From the NCBI GenBank assembly GCA_900696645.1, contig CAADGV010000004.1, positions 62,001 through 126,000 on the forward strand: 64,000 bases of DNA. The letters are read 5' to 3'. The notes beneath the pieces were generated by a model that had not been told where the DNA came from, did not search any database, and worked only from the letters and a program-made list of their open reading frames with translations. This DNA is from an uncultured Chlorobiota bacterium (GTDB lineage: Bacteria; Bacteroidota; Ignavibacteria; UBA10030; UBA6906). Below are positions 8,189-17,562 of the stretch, piece after piece (position 1 is the first letter of the stretch; each line of letters begins with the position of its first letter). The position numbers were made by a program, and so were the translations under genes.

Positions 8189-10065
8189 ACGCGCCTGCAA
8201 AAGCTCTTCTTGCTGCACTCTCAGCCGGACTCGCCGCCTGGCTTGCCAACCCTTTGACAACCCAACAGGTGGGAAGCCGCTTCCGACTATCTTCAAATCA
8301 CCCCGTCGCTGACGTCTTCACTCCCCTTTCACGATCTACAGTTGAATTCGACGGATTTCTGGAAAGAAGATACAAGGCGAATATCAGCAACTGGCTTCTT
8401 GCAAAAAGCGAAGATACATTGCTTTCGTGCTATACACGGCGTCCGGGCGCCTATGCATGGCAGGGTGAGCATGTCGGCAAGTGGATTCACGCGGCAACGC
8501 TTGCATGGGCTACTACCCGCAATGCCGAATTGCGTAACAAACTCAATCGTGTTGTGGCAACACTTCTCTCAACACAACTTGATGACGGTTACCTCGGCAC
8601 CTACCCGATTGGTTTCCATTGGAGCAGGAGGAATGAATACAAATGGGACGTGTGGGTTCACAAGTACAATCTTATCGGATTGCTGACGTATGCAGAGTTT
8701 ACCAGATCCGAAGAAGCAATGAAGGCAGCCAAGCGAATAGGCGATCTGTTGATTTTCACATTCGGGCCGCGAGGGAAATTAAGCCTCAACAAACAAGGGC
8801 CGCACAGCGGCATGGTATCCGGCAGCATTCTTGAACCTGTTCTCCTCCTTTATCGCGCAACATCCGATCCGCGCTATCTCCAGTTCGCTTTCCATATTGC
8901 TGAACAATGGGAATTGCCGAACGGAAACAGGCTCATCAGTTCTCTCTCTCAAGGCATCTCCGTTCGCAATGCGGCAAATGGCAAAGCGTACGAGATGCTT
9001 TCCTGCCTCGTCGGGCTGTGTGAGTTGTTCAGAGCGACCGGAGATTCGACGTACCTCAATCCCGTCCTGAACGCTTGGCAGGACATCAAACAGCATCAAC
9101 TTCTTCCGACCGGCAGCGGAAGCCGTGGCGAGTTTTGGCTGAAAGAGAGTGACGCATGCGGTGACGCGTGCGACGGATTGGGCGAAGTATGTGTTACCGT
9201 CACGTGGATGCAATTGAACCAGCAACTGCTCAGACTGACCGGCGATGTTCGCTACGCGGATGAATTGGAACGATCCCTCTACAATCATCTTGCTTCCGCC
9301 CAGAAGCCTGATGGCTCTGCATGGTCGTACTTCACAAATTTGCAAGGGAAAAAATCCTATTCACCAAAACAAACCTGCTGTTCTTCAAGCGGCCCGAGAG
9401 GATGGGCTTCCCTGCCGATGTACACGTACATGCAGGCGCATGATGGTATTGTTGTTAATTTCTTCTCAACCGGCAAAGCAACAACAACCCTCCGTTCGGG
9501 AGAATCTGTGACAATCAATCAAACGACAGACTATCCGGAGAGCGGAGATATTCGACTTGCTGCAAAGGCATCAAAGCCGATCGATTTTGCGGTTTACGTT
9601 CGTATTCCATCATGGTCTCAACAGGAAGATAAGCCGTCCCAATCCGGAGAATATTTGCGGTTCAGTTCGGACGAGAATGGAGTTGTGGATATTCGGCTAC
9701 GTCTGAAAATCCCGACTTATCTTGAGAGAAATCTGCTTAACCCGACTACCGCGGCAATTGTCCGAGGCCCGCAAGTTCTGGCAATCGACGAGAAGTTCAA
9801 TTCGCCGCCAACACTTTCAAATCCTACGAATGTTCACGGATTTCCCCCGTTTGTTGAACCTTTACACGGGTCAGTTGACATCGACCGCCAGCCTGTTTAC
9901 AAATTGCTGACAAATCGTTATTATGCCAACGCAAAACCGGATCGTCCCGATGCGATCGTGCTCATGCTCAGCCCATTCTCATCAGCCGGAGCAGAGGGTA
10001 CTTTCTATAGAGTGTGGCTCCCGTTGTCCGCAAATAGTCACGCGCAAACACATTCTCAGCAATAA
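8185..10065 (+). CDS. GH127-family glycoside hydrolase (beta-L-arabinofuranosidase-like, DUF1680)
   Basis: This is a 626-residue (alpha/alpha)-barrel glycosidase. In GH127, a zinc-bound cysteine acts as nucleophile with three further ligands. The pattern is kept here as Glu334-x-Cys336 (GEVC) and adjacent Cys398-Cys399 (QTCCSSSG). A GEF motif at about residue 316 may supply the acid/base. Early signatures QLDDGYLGTY and VWVHKYNLIGLL fit the family. The first 22 residues are hydrophobic and may be a signal peptide or anchor. It starts with GTG, overlapping the mutase stop (GTGA), so translation is probably coupled. Substrate is unproven: beta-L-arabinofuranosides are characteristic, but GH127-like clades have other specificities. 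Confidence 0.85.
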   Translation: MNAPAKALLAALSAGLAAWLANPLTTQQVGSRFRLSSNHPVADVFTPLSRSTVEFDGFLERRYKANISNWLLAKSEDTLLSCYTRRPGAYAWQGEHVGKWIHAATLAWATTRNAELRNKLNRVVATLLSTQLDDGYLGTYPIGFHWSRRNEYKWDVWVHKYNLIGLLTYAEFTRSEEAMKAAKRIGDLLIFTFGPRGKLSLNKQGPHSGMVSGSILEPVLLLYRATSDPRYLQFAFHIAEQWELPNGNRLISSLSQGISVRNAANGKAYEMLSCLVGLCELFRATGDSTYLNPVLNAWQDIKQHQLLPTGSGSRGEFWLKESDACGDACDGLGEVCVTVTWMQLNQQLLRLTGDVRYADELERSLYNHLASAQKPDGSAWSYFTNLQGKKSYSPKQTCCSSSGPRGWASLPMYTYMQAHDGIVVNFFSTGKATTTLRSGESVTINQTTDYPESGDIRLAAKASKPIDFAVYVRIPSWSQQEDKPSQSGEYLRFSSDENGVVDIRLRLKIPTYLERNLLNPTTAAIVRGPQVLAIDEKFNSPPTLSNPTNVHGFPPFVEPLHGSVDIDRQPVYKLLTNRYYANAKPDRPDAIVLMLSPFSSAGAEGTFYRVWLPLSANSHAQTHSQQ

Positions 10066-10080
10066 CAGCTTTTTATAACA

Positions 10081-10587
10081 ATGGCAGAACTTGAACCCTG
10101 GCTGCGCGGGCCGGTTGCAGGCATTAGTACATTTCTGCAACCAACTGCACATTCTCTTATACAGGCCCGGGAAGATCTTCCCCGCATTGTTCGTGGTCTG
10201 TCAGACGAACAACTTTGGGCGACTCCGGGCGGGGCAGCTTCGATCGGATTTCATCTCAAACATCTCGCAGGAAGTCTTGACAGGTTGTACGCTTATGCGC
10301 GAGGCGAGAAACTCAGCGAAACTCAACAAGCCGCGCTTCGCTCAGAGAAAGAGCCCGATAGCCGTAATGTTGAAGAACTTCTCGCATCGGCAACGGCGCA
10401 AATCGAAAAAGCGCTGCAACAGATTCGTGCGACAAACATCGACACTCTTGATGACATATGTCCGGTCGGGCGCGCAGGCATTCCCTCTACACGGTTGGGC
10501 CTGCTCTGCCACGGCGCCGAACACGTGCAGCGCCACATTGGCGCAATCATTGCCACAGCGAAAGTTGTGAGAGAGTACATCCGATAA
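10081..10587 (+). CDS. DinB-family protein
   Basis: This 168-residue four-helix-bundle protein has the DinB/YfiT layout. Histidine ligands are in FHLKHLAGS (residues about 60) and in HGAEHVQRHIG near the C-terminus, a typical His-triad metal site. Many members are thiol-dependent transferases in low-molecular-weight thiol metabolism, others are uncharacterised. It follows the GH127 gene by 15 bases and is probably in the same transcript. No Shine-Dalgarno sequence is seen. Confidence 0.8.
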   Translation: MAELEPWLRGPVAGISTFLQPTAHSLIQAREDLPRIVRGLSDEQLWATPGGAASIGFHLKHLAGSLDRLYAYARGEKLSETQQAALRSEKEPDSRNVEELLASATAQIEKALQQIRATNIDTLDDICPVGRAGIPSTRLGLLCHGAEHVQRHIGAIIATAKVVREYIR

Positions 10588-10615
10588 CTCAACATACGAT
10601 TGTAACACTATTGAT

Positions 10616-11014
10616 ATGAAGGATGCAATTCGAGAATATCTGAAGAACAAAGGATGCGCCGAACACATTGTGAAAGGCGGCTTGCAGGGTTTGGTCGAAA
10701 TGTGGGAAACCATTGTAACGGAAATCTCCCACGGGTACGATCTGACATTTGAAGATTATCTGGGCGATATGGACACGCGTCAGCTTCTCGAAGAAGTGAA
10801 ACCGCTCGCAACCACAGCAGCCCACAAGTCACTCATCAGGAAGCTCGGACGCATTGATGCCATCATGAGAACCCTTGTTGAGTCAACGCAGCAAGCCCTG
10901 CCCGGCGAACACATCGCACAGGAACAAAATTGGATTCCGGCCAGACATTGGTGGTACTTCAGCAAACCCAAATACCTTGGCCCCGATTTGCGGGAGGAAA
11001 TGGAAAATCTGTAG
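10616..11014 (+). CDS. Conserved-looking hypothetical protein
   Basis: I do not recognise this 132-residue soluble protein. It is mostly helical, acidic and aromatic toward the C-terminus (RHWWYFSKPKYLG). There is no signal peptide, membrane segment or known motif. It follows the DinB gene by 28 bases on the same strand and its codon use looks like its neighbours, so it is probably real. Confidence 0.6.
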   Translation: MKDAIREYLKNKGCAEHIVKGGLQGLVEMWETIVTEISHGYDLTFEDYLGDMDTRQLLEEVKPLATTAAHKSLIRKLGRIDAIMRTLVESTQQALPGEHIAQEQNWIPARHWWYFSKPKYLGPDLREEMENL

Positions 11015-11091
11015 GCTTTGTTCCTCGCATCAAATCTTGTATCTTAGCGTCAGTTCTACGTGACTCACACCCACTTCGAATCGGAACCAAC

Positions 11092-11364
11092 ATGACACTC
11101 TGCAAAGTCACCGGCACGATTGTCGCGACACAGAAGAAAGAGCAGCTTAGAGACAAGAAGATTCTGCTGTGCCAACCGATCTCGCTCGACGGGAAAGCAA
11201 TCGGACGCGACGTTCTCGCCCTCGACAGTGTCGATGCGGGAGTCGGAGACACCGTGCTTGTGGTGCAGGAAGGCGCCGCAGCCGCGCAAATACTCAAGCG
11301 TACCGACGTGCCGGTTCACAGCATTGTGGTTGCCGTTGTTGACGGACTGGATGTTGTGGAGTAA
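11092..11364 (+). CDS. EutN/CcmL-family bacterial microcompartment vertex protein
   Basis: This 90-residue protein matches the EutN/CcmL fold throughout. It opens CKVTGTIVATQKKEQL, has a middle segment DSVDAGVGDTVLVVQEGAAA, and closes VHSIVVAVVDGLDVVE. Family members form pentamers that cap the vertices of protein microcompartment shells. The ATG at 11092 gives the conserved N-terminus. No shell hexamer (BMC-domain) gene or enzymatic core gene is present anywhere in the window, so this is an orphan vertex protein between unrelated genes. It ends 6 bases before dprA. Confidence 0.88.
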   Translation: MTLCKVTGTIVATQKKEQLRDKKILLCQPISLDGKAIGRDVLALDSVDAGVGDTVLVVQEGAAAAQILKRTDVPVHSIVVAVVDGLDVVE

Positions 11365-11370
11365 GTAAAG

Positions 11371-12498
11371 ATGCGGATCGATCTTCGGGAACTCCTTACC
11401 CTCTCCATCATTCCCGGTGTCGGCTCGACCCGGCTCATCAATCTCCTCTCCCACTTCAACGATTCGCATCGTGTTGTTACTGCCTCCGCAAAAGATCTCG
11501 TGCGTGTTCAGGGAATTGAAAAGAAGACGGCCCTCTCCGTTGTAAATTTCTTCCGCGATTCGGGTGCCGCACATGCACAGCGGTATGTCGACGACCAGCT
11601 TTCCCGTCTCAACAAAGCGGAAGCACGCATCGTGACGTTTTGGGACAAGGAATATCCTGCCAACCTTAAAAACATCTTCGACCCTCCCGCATTTGTTTTC
11701 GTGCGGGGAAAAATTCTGGACGAAGACAAGTATTCCGTAGCTTTAGTCGGCACACGCAGCGCGACACCGTACGGAATTCGCATGGCGGAAAAATTCGCCG
11801 AGGGATTTGCTTCACTCGGTATTACAACAATCAGCGGACTGGCCCGGGGCATTGACACCGTTGCCCATTCGTCAACGCTTAAGGAACGGGGCAGGACGAT
11901 TGCCGTTTTGGGCTCAGGTGTGGATTCCATCTATCCTTCGGAAAACAAAGAACTCGCCAGCCGAATTGCCCGCTCAGGCGCGTTAATCTCCGAGTTCCTC
12001 ATGGGCGCAAAGCCTGACGCCCAGAATTTTCCCCGACGCAACCGCATCATCAGCGGCATTTCGCTCGGTACGGTCATTGTCGAAACAGGAATCGAGGGCG
12101 GCGCTATGCTTACTGCCTCACTTGCTTTCGATCAGAATCGGGAAGTGTTTGCTATTCCGGCGGCAATACAGGATAAGCGAAAATGCGGAACGCATCTACT
12201 TATCAAACAGGGAAAGGCATCGCTTGTCGAAACTGTTGATGATGTCATAGCTATTCTGGCGGCGCAACTTAAACCCGTGATTGGAAAGGTCACATCCGCA
12301 AAACACACTCCGCTACCCGAGCTCACCGTATTCGAACAGAAACTCATTGACGCTATCGGTGAACAGCCGATACACATTGACGCCCTCGCCGGACGCGCAG
12401 GATTCTCTACTTCCGATACACTTGTTCATCTTCTTTCTCTGGAGTTCAAAGGTGTTGTGAGGCAACAACGGGGGAAGATGTTCGTCCGCATCTCGTAA
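11371..12498 (+). CDS. dprA: DNA-processing protein DprA
   Basis: This 375-residue protein loads RecA onto incoming single-stranded DNA during natural transformation. An N-terminal helix-hairpin region (IPGVGSTRLINLL) is followed by the Rossmann-fold core with ALVGTRSATPYG, SGLARGIDTVAH, GSGVDSIYPSEN and FPRRNRIISG. A C-terminal winged-helix (DML1-like) domain ends the protein. The length is normal. The loop usually written NxGTNxLI reads KCGTHLLI here, a mild divergence. It sits directly after the EutN-like gene. The assignment is secure. Confidence 0.95.
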   Translation: MRIDLRELLTLSIIPGVGSTRLINLLSHFNDSHRVVTASAKDLVRVQGIEKKTALSVVNFFRDSGAAHAQRYVDDQLSRLNKAEARIVTFWDKEYPANLKNIFDPPAFVFVRGKILDEDKYSVALVGTRSATPYGIRMAEKFAEGFASLGITTISGLARGIDTVAHSSTLKERGRTIAVLGSGVDSIYPSENKELASRIARSGALISEFLMGAKPDAQNFPRRNRIISGISLGTVIVETGIEGGAMLTASLAFDQNREVFAIPAAIQDKRKCGTHLLIKQGKASLVETVDDVIAILAAQLKPVIGKVTSAKHTPLPELTVFEQKLIDAIGEQPIHIDALAGRAGFSTSDTLVHLLSLEFKGVVRQQRGKMFVRIS

Positions 12499-12613
12499 GC
12501 TGTTTCTCGTACTGACGTAGCTCACAAAAAGAGGGCCAGAAGCTAAAAGCACTTTTCTCTTTGCTTGAATTTGGCTATTTTGATTGCAGTTACAGCAATG
12601 GCGGAAAGGATGT

Positions 12614-13165
12614 ATGCTCATAATCGGCGAAGTTGTGGTGGATGATGCTGTTACTGGAACGGATTTCTGCTGCGACCTGAAGCAATGCAAAGGGGCGTGC
12701 TGTACGTTGGAGGGTGGTCGAGGGGCTCCGTTGGAGGACGACGAAGCGCTGGAAATTGAGAAGGCCTACCCCATCGTCAAGAAATACCTCGACGAGGAGA
12801 ACATCCGGACAATCGCTGCGAGGGGTCTGTACGAGGGAACGAAAGGTGATTTCTCAACTACCTGTATAGAACGTCGGGCATGTGTCTTTGTGTATTATGA
12901 TGAAGGCATCGCCCGTTGCAGTTTCGAGAAGGCATTCCTGAACGGAGAGATTGATTGGCGCAAACCGGTTTCGTGCCACCTGTTTCCGATCAGGGTTCGC
13001 AGCGACGGAGGCAAGCTCCTCAGGTATGAACAAATAGAAGAATGCGCGCCGGGCCGTTTGCGCGGCAGTAAAGAACAGGTAGCCCTGGTTGATTTTTTGA
13101 AGGAGCCTCTCGTACGCAAATACGGGGAAGCGTGGTATCGCAAGCTTGTTACATCCAAACCATAA
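12614..13165 (+). CDS. DUF3109 (YkgJ-like) cysteine-rich protein
   Basis: This 183-residue protein has the DUF3109 pattern: CDLKQCKGACC near residues 20-30, then CIERRACVF, CSFEKAF, CHLFPIR and EECAPG. The cysteines are thought to bind a metal or iron-sulfur cluster. Function is unknown. I choose the ATG at 12614 because GGAAAGG lies 5 bases upstream; an upstream in-frame start at 12584 has none. It precedes rpoN by 25 bases. Confidence 0.85.
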   Translation: MLIIGEVVVDDAVTGTDFCCDLKQCKGACCTLEGGRGAPLEDDEALEIEKAYPIVKKYLDEENIRTIAARGLYEGTKGDFSTTCIERRACVFVYYDEGIARCSFEKAFLNGEIDWRKPVSCHLFPIRVRSDGGKLLRYEQIEECAPGRLRGSKEQVALVDFLKEPLVRKYGEAWYRKLVTSKP

Positions 13166-13190
13166 GTAGGATTTCTGTTTTGTCAACTCG

Positions 13191-14666
13191 ATGCTGAATC
13201 TTTCACTCCAACATAAAATGATGATGAAGCTGTCGCCTCAACAGGTACAATACCTGAAGATGCTGCAGCTTCCGACATTGGCCCTCGAACAGAAGATAAA
13301 GGCCGAGTTGGAGATGAATCCGCTTCTCGAGGAAGGGATTGAGGACGAAGTAGAAGTCACCGAAGATCAGCTGGAACAAGAAAAAGTAGAATCCGCTTCA
13401 GAGGAAGTTGCTGAAGAGGCTGTCAAGGCGGAAGAGGCAGCCAAAGCAACAAAAGAAGAAGAGTACACGCTCGACGATTATCTTAAAGATGAATACACCG
13501 GACACAAAGCAGCCGAGCCGTTCGACGCTGAAGAGAAAGAAGAAATGCCGCTCGCTGATTCCGTGCCACTATACCATCGTCTGCTCGAACAGTTCACGTT
13601 GCTCGAATTGGATGACGAAGAAGCTCTCGTCGGACCGGAGATAATCGGCAATTTAGATGAAGACGGGTATTTGCGGCGGGCTTTGAGTTCTATAGTTCAA
13701 GACCTGAACCTGTCACACGGAACCAATATCGAACTCAAAAAGGCCGAAAGCGTGTTGTGTAAAATTCAACGCCTCGATCCGGTCGGTGTCGGGGCACGCA
13801 CGTTGCAGGAGTGTTTGATCGTCCAAGTCGAAATGAAGGAGATGGATGATCACTACCTCAAGCTGCTCACGCTGCAGGTGTTGAAAGAGTTTTATGAAGA
13901 CTTCACTATGCGGCACTTCGAGGATCTTGCAAAAAAGCTGAATATCACCCTCGACGATTTGAAGCGGGTTATTGACGTTATCCAACATCTCAACCCGAAA
14001 CCGGGTGAAGGTGAGTTCACCGCACACGAGAACTATGTTGTTCCCGATTTCATCGTCACCCAATCCGATGACGATTTTGTGATCACTCTGAACGACAGAA
14101 ACATCCCCCCTCTTCGCATCAACAAGCAGTACAAGAATTTGATGTCGAAGAGGAAGAAAGACGGCGTGCCGACGGAAGCAAAGGATTTTATCCGGCAGCG
14201 ATTTGAGGCGGCGAAGTGGTTTATCAGTTCCATTCACCAACGGCGCGAAACTATGCTGAAGGTGATGCGCACAATCGTGGAAAAACAACGGGAGTTTTTC
14301 GAGACCGGAGAAGGGCTGAAGCCGATGATTTACAAGGATATTTCTGAAGTTATTCAAATGGATATTTCCACAATCAGCCGCGTCGTCAACAGCAAGTTTG
14401 TGCAGACGGACTACGGTGTGTTTTCGCTGCGTCATTTTTTCAGCGACTCCATCAGCACCACCGATGGCGAAGAAATCTCCAATAAAGAAGTAAAAAAGAA
14501 ATTGCGGGAATTGATCGACGCGGAGGATCCGCTCAAGCCCCTCAGCGACGATAAGCTGGCAAAACTTCTGAATGATCAAGGCCTGAACATAGCCCGCCGG
14601 ACGGTTGCAAAATACCGTGAAGCAATGCTGATTCCAGTGGCACGACTCCGACGGCGGCTCACATAG
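13191..14666 (+). CDS. rpoN: RNA polymerase sigma-54 factor
   Basis: This 491-residue sigma-54 factor directs RNA polymerase to -24/-12 promoters that need an ATP-dependent activator. Region I is glutamine- and leucine-rich ([20 protein letters not shown]) and binds the activator. An acidic linker follows (residues about 45-110), then the core-binding domain. The DNA-binding domain carries the RpoN box [10 protein letters not shown] near the C-terminus. The window also holds a sigma-54 activator (1-488) and a promoter candidate at 608-622, so the regulon is active nearby. hslV follows after 35 bases. Confidence 0.97.
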   Translation: MLNLSLQHKMMMKLSPQQVQYLKMLQLPTLALEQKIKAELEMNPLLEEGIEDEVEVTEDQLEQEKVESASEEVAEEAVKAEEAAKATKEEEYTLDDYLKDEYTGHKAAEPFDAEEKEEMPLADSVPLYHRLLEQFTLLELDDEEALVGPEIIGNLDEDGYLRRALSSIVQDLNLSHGTNIELKKAESVLCKIQRLDPVGVGARTLQECLIVQVEMKEMDDHYLKLLTLQVLKEFYEDFTMRHFEDLAKKLNITLDDLKRVIDVIQHLNPKPGEGEFTAHENYVVPDFIVTQSDDDFVITLNDRNIPPLRINKQYKNLMSKRKKDGVPTEAKDFIRQRFEAAKWFISSIHQRRETMLKVMRTIVEKQREFFETGEGLKPMIYKDISEVIQMDISTISRVVNSKFVQTDYGVFSLRHFFSDSISTTDGEEISNKEVKKKLRELIDAEDPLKPLSDDKLAKLLNDQGLNIARRTVAKYREAMLIPVARLRRRLT

Positions 14667-14701
14667 ATACCTCACCTTCATTTTCTGCGGAGTATTCCTC
14701 C

Positions 14702-15238
14702 ATGTCTCATATAATTCGTTCCACGACTGTCATCGGCTTAACATGGCAGGGAAAGAGCGTCATGGGCTCTGACGGACAGGTAACCGTCGGCAATGCCGTG
14801 ATGAAGCATAGCGCGAAGAAAGTCAGGAAGCTGTACAATAACACCGTTCTTGCAGGCTTTGCGGGCGCGGCAGCCGATGCGTTCACCCTCTTCACCAAAT
14901 TCGAAGATTATCTTGAAAAACACCGCGGCAATCTTGAACGGTCGGCGGTGGAATTGGCCAAGGAGTGGCGGACTGACAAATACCTTCGCCATCTTGAAGC
15001 ACTTCTCGCGGTGCTGAACAACGAAAAATCCCTTGTCATCTCCGGCACCGGTGAACTCATCGAGCCTGACGATGGCATTGTTGCAATCGGTTCGGGGGGA
15101 AGCTATGCACTCGCGGCCGCGAGAATGCTTGTGAAGCACTCGCATCTCTCTGCCCGTGAAGTTGTCGAAGAATCCCTGCGTACTGCGGGCAGCATCTGCA
15201 TCTACACAAACACCAATCTGACACTTGAAGAACTCTGA
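14702..15238 (+). CDS. hslV: ATP-dependent protease subunit HslV
   Basis: This is the 178-residue proteasome-like peptidase of the HslUV complex. The catalytic threonine is exposed after removal of a short leader (before TTVIGL, residue 8). GSDGQVT, the active-site lysine in KVRKLYN and [14 protein letters not shown] are typical. HslV forms a double hexamer that degrades unfolded proteins fed by HslU. GGAG lies about 10 bases upstream of the ATG. It is directly followed by hslU. Confidence 0.97.
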   Translation: MSHIIRSTTVIGLTWQGKSVMGSDGQVTVGNAVMKHSAKKVRKLYNNTVLAGFAGAAADAFTLFTKFEDYLEKHRGNLERSAVELAKEWRTDKYLRHLEALLAVLNNEKSLVISGTGELIEPDDGIVAIGSGGSYALAAARMLVKHSHLSAREVVEESLRTAGSICIYTNTNLTLEEL

Positions 15239-15242
15239 AGGA

Positions 15243-16643
15243 ATGAACGACAAACCACAGCCTGCATCTGAACAGCGTGCACGGGAATTAACTCCGCGTG
15301 AAATTGTACGCGAGTTGGACAAATACATTATCGGTCAACAAAACGCAAAAAAATCCGTGGCAATTGCATTGCGCAACCGGTGGCGGCGATTGCAGGTCCG
15401 CTCCGGGCTGCGCGAGGAGATCATGCCCAACAACATTATTTTGATCGGCCCGACAGGTGTCGGTAAAACGGAAATCGCCCGCAGGCTGGCAAAACTCTCG
15501 GACGCACCGTTCATCAAGGTGGAAGCGTCGAAATTCACGGAGGTAGGCTACGTTGGCCGCGATGTCGAATCAATTATTCGCGACCTTACCGAATACGCAG
15601 TCAACATGGTCAAAGCCGAGAAGCGCGCCGAGGTGAACGACAAGGCAAAGGAGATGAGCGAGGAACGCATCCTCGATATTCTCATCCCTCCTTCACGGAA
15701 GCGTCACGCTGTTCCGGCGGAGGCGCCGCTCGTCAATGCCGACGAGCAGGAGGATAACAAAGCAACCCGTGAAAAATTCCGGCAGAAGCTCCGTGATGGC
15801 AAACTCGAAGACAAGATCATTGAGCTTGATGTTTCCGCATCCAACGATGCCCCCCTGATGCAGGTTATCGGCCCGATGAACCTTGAAGAGATGGGCGTGA
15901 ACCTGCAAGAAATGTTCGGCGGGCTGATGCCGAAGAAGATGAAGAAGCGCAAAGTCAGTGTGGCTGAGGCCCGGGTTATTCTCGCAAATGAAGAAGCAAA
16001 GAAACTCATTGACCAAGATGCTGCCATCAAGCAGGCGCTTCTCAGGGTAGAAAACTCAGGCATCGTGTTTCTGGACGAGATTGACAAGATTGCCGGGTCA
16101 AAATCAACATCCGGGCCCGATGTGTCACGCGAAGGTGTTCAGCGCGACTTGTTGCCTGTTGTCGAAGGCTCGAATGTCATGACAAAGTATGGAATGGTTC
16201 GTACCGACCATATTCTGTTTATTGCGTCGGGGGCGTTTCATATGTCGAAGCCCTCTGATCTCATTCCTGAACTTCAGGGACGATTTCCGATTCGTGTTGA
16301 GTTAAGCAGTCTCACCGAAGACGATTTCGTCAAAATTCTCACCATACCTCAAAATGCCTTAATCAAACAATACGCGGCGCTGATCGAAACGGAGGGAGTG
16401 GAAGTAGAGTTTTCCGACGACGGAATCAGGGAAATTGCAAGGATCGCAAGCGAAGTGAATGAGAACGTCGAGAATATTGGCGCGCGCAGGCTCCACACCA
16501 TCATGACGTCACTTCTCGACGATATCCTCTTCGACGCGCCGGATGACCTTCGGGAGAAGAAGATTCTCATCAATCGTGAGCTTGTGCAATCGAAGCTCAT
16601 GAGTATTGCCAAGAATCGGGATTTGAGCCGGTATATTCTCTGA
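15243..16643 (+). CDS. hslU: ATP-dependent protease ATPase subunit HslU
   Basis: This AAA+ unfoldase partners with HslV. Walker A is [15 protein letters not shown], the pore loop is GYVGRD, and Walker B is FLDEIDKIA. An intermediate domain lies between them, and the C-terminal tail LSRYIL docks into HslV. I start at ATG 15243; GAAGGA sits directly against it, and an upstream TTG at 15225 would overlap hslV by 14 bases. The protein has 466 residues, normal for the family. Confidence 0.97.
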   Translation: MNDKPQPASEQRARELTPREIVRELDKYIIGQQNAKKSVAIALRNRWRRLQVRSGLREEIMPNNIILIGPTGVGKTEIARRLAKLSDAPFIKVEASKFTEVGYVGRDVESIIRDLTEYAVNMVKAEKRAEVNDKAKEMSEERILDILIPPSRKRHAVPAEAPLVNADEQEDNKATREKFRQKLRDGKLEDKIIELDVSASNDAPLMQVIGPMNLEEMGVNLQEMFGGLMPKKMKKRKVSVAEARVILANEEAKKLIDQDAAIKQALLRVENSGIVFLDEIDKIAGSKSTSGPDVSREGVQRDLLPVVEGSNVMTKYGMVRTDHILFIASGAFHMSKPSDLIPELQGRFPIRVELSSLTEDDFVKILTIPQNALIKQYAALIETEGVEVEFSDDGIREIARIASEVNENVENIGARRLHTIMTSLLDDILFDAPDDLREKKILINRELVQSKLMSIAKNRDLSRYIL

Positions 16644-16875
16644 CGAAACGGCCATTGTATCTTTCAAGAAGGTTCAACCTGCCGCGGACGACCCCCTCAT
16701 TCCATGCGGAAATCGAAGGTGGAGAAGAGCGGGAGCAGGAGGATTTGACGCATCTCACACGGAAAACATATTACTTGAAAATAGTTGTGAATTCAATATA
16801 TTGACATGAGTTATCGCTGTCGAATCAGAACGTCGGCGACTCTGCACCAAGAAAACTTTCATACAGGGGAGAATC

Positions 16876-17526
16876 ATGGAGACACACAAGACTGTGTCTG
16901 GGGTACAATACGCGCCACCAGTCCACAACGTACGCTCTGAACCGAACGGAATCGCCAGATTCTCGAACAGGGTTCAGGGACTGGCGTACGGAGGCGCAGC
17001 AGCACTGGTTGTCATTATCGGACTCCGGTCCATTTATGGACGCAATATTCCCACGTGGTTGGTGATTGGTGCCCTTCTCCTGGAGGCGTGCCTCCTCCTC
17101 ATGATTGCCGCCGTGTACTACCTGACACCTGAAGATAAAGGTGGCGCCGCTCCATCCACAGAAACCCAGATCCTTTCCGGCGAGAAAGAAATTCTCAACC
17201 TCTTGAAGAAAGATGTCATCCCCGGAGAAAACGAGATGATTCGTGTGCAGCGGGAGATGTCGGGAAATCAACGGGAAATAGTCAGTGTCCTCCGCCATGA
17301 AATACTCGCGGGTCAGCGGGAGATGTACACTTCATTGCGCGAAGATTTGCTGAACAGCGAGGCCGAATCTCTCCGGGTACTGCAGCAGATTGAATCCAAC
17401 ATCAACAAGATTGTGGAACGGGAAATAGAACGGGTTGTGCAAGAGAAAGTTCAGGATGTCTTCACATCAATGGTGCGACAGGAAGTGCATAAGTCGCTTG
17501 AGTCGCATCGCAACAAGGTTGCGTAG
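16876..17526 (+). CDS. GldL/PorL-like inner-membrane protein (two TM helices, coiled coil)
   Basis: This 216-residue protein has two membrane helices (about 36-55 and 61-83) and then a long charged coiled coil (about 95-210). The first helix reads GLAYGGAAALVVIIGL and resembles the FAYGMGAAVVIVGA segment of GldL. The second carries a buried glutamate, Glu70, in ALLLEACLLL, matching the conserved transmembrane glutamate of GldL, the proton-conducting partner of GldM in the T9SS motor. Similarity outside these helices is not evident, so this is a divergent homologue at best. AGGGGAG lies just upstream. It heads a four-gene operon with a GldM-like protein and two barrel proteins. Confidence 0.6.
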   Translation: METHKTVSGVQYAPPVHNVRSEPNGIARFSNRVQGLAYGGAAALVVIIGLRSIYGRNIPTWLVIGALLLEACLLLMIAAVYYLTPEDKGGAAPSTETQILSGEKEILNLLKKDVIPGENEMIRVQREMSGNQREIVSVLRHEILAGQREMYTSLREDLLNSEAESLRVLQQIESNINKIVEREIERVVQEKVQDVFTSMVRQEVHKSLESHRNKVA

Positions 17527-17562
17527 TCTTGTGAAGTATACTGATACCGGGGAAAAGATCCG

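Noticed and set aside
13713-14681. 322-codon open frame antisense to rpoN
   Set aside because: It is fully opposite a well-conserved gene, has no recognisable domain and no start signals; it reflects codon bias of the sense strand.
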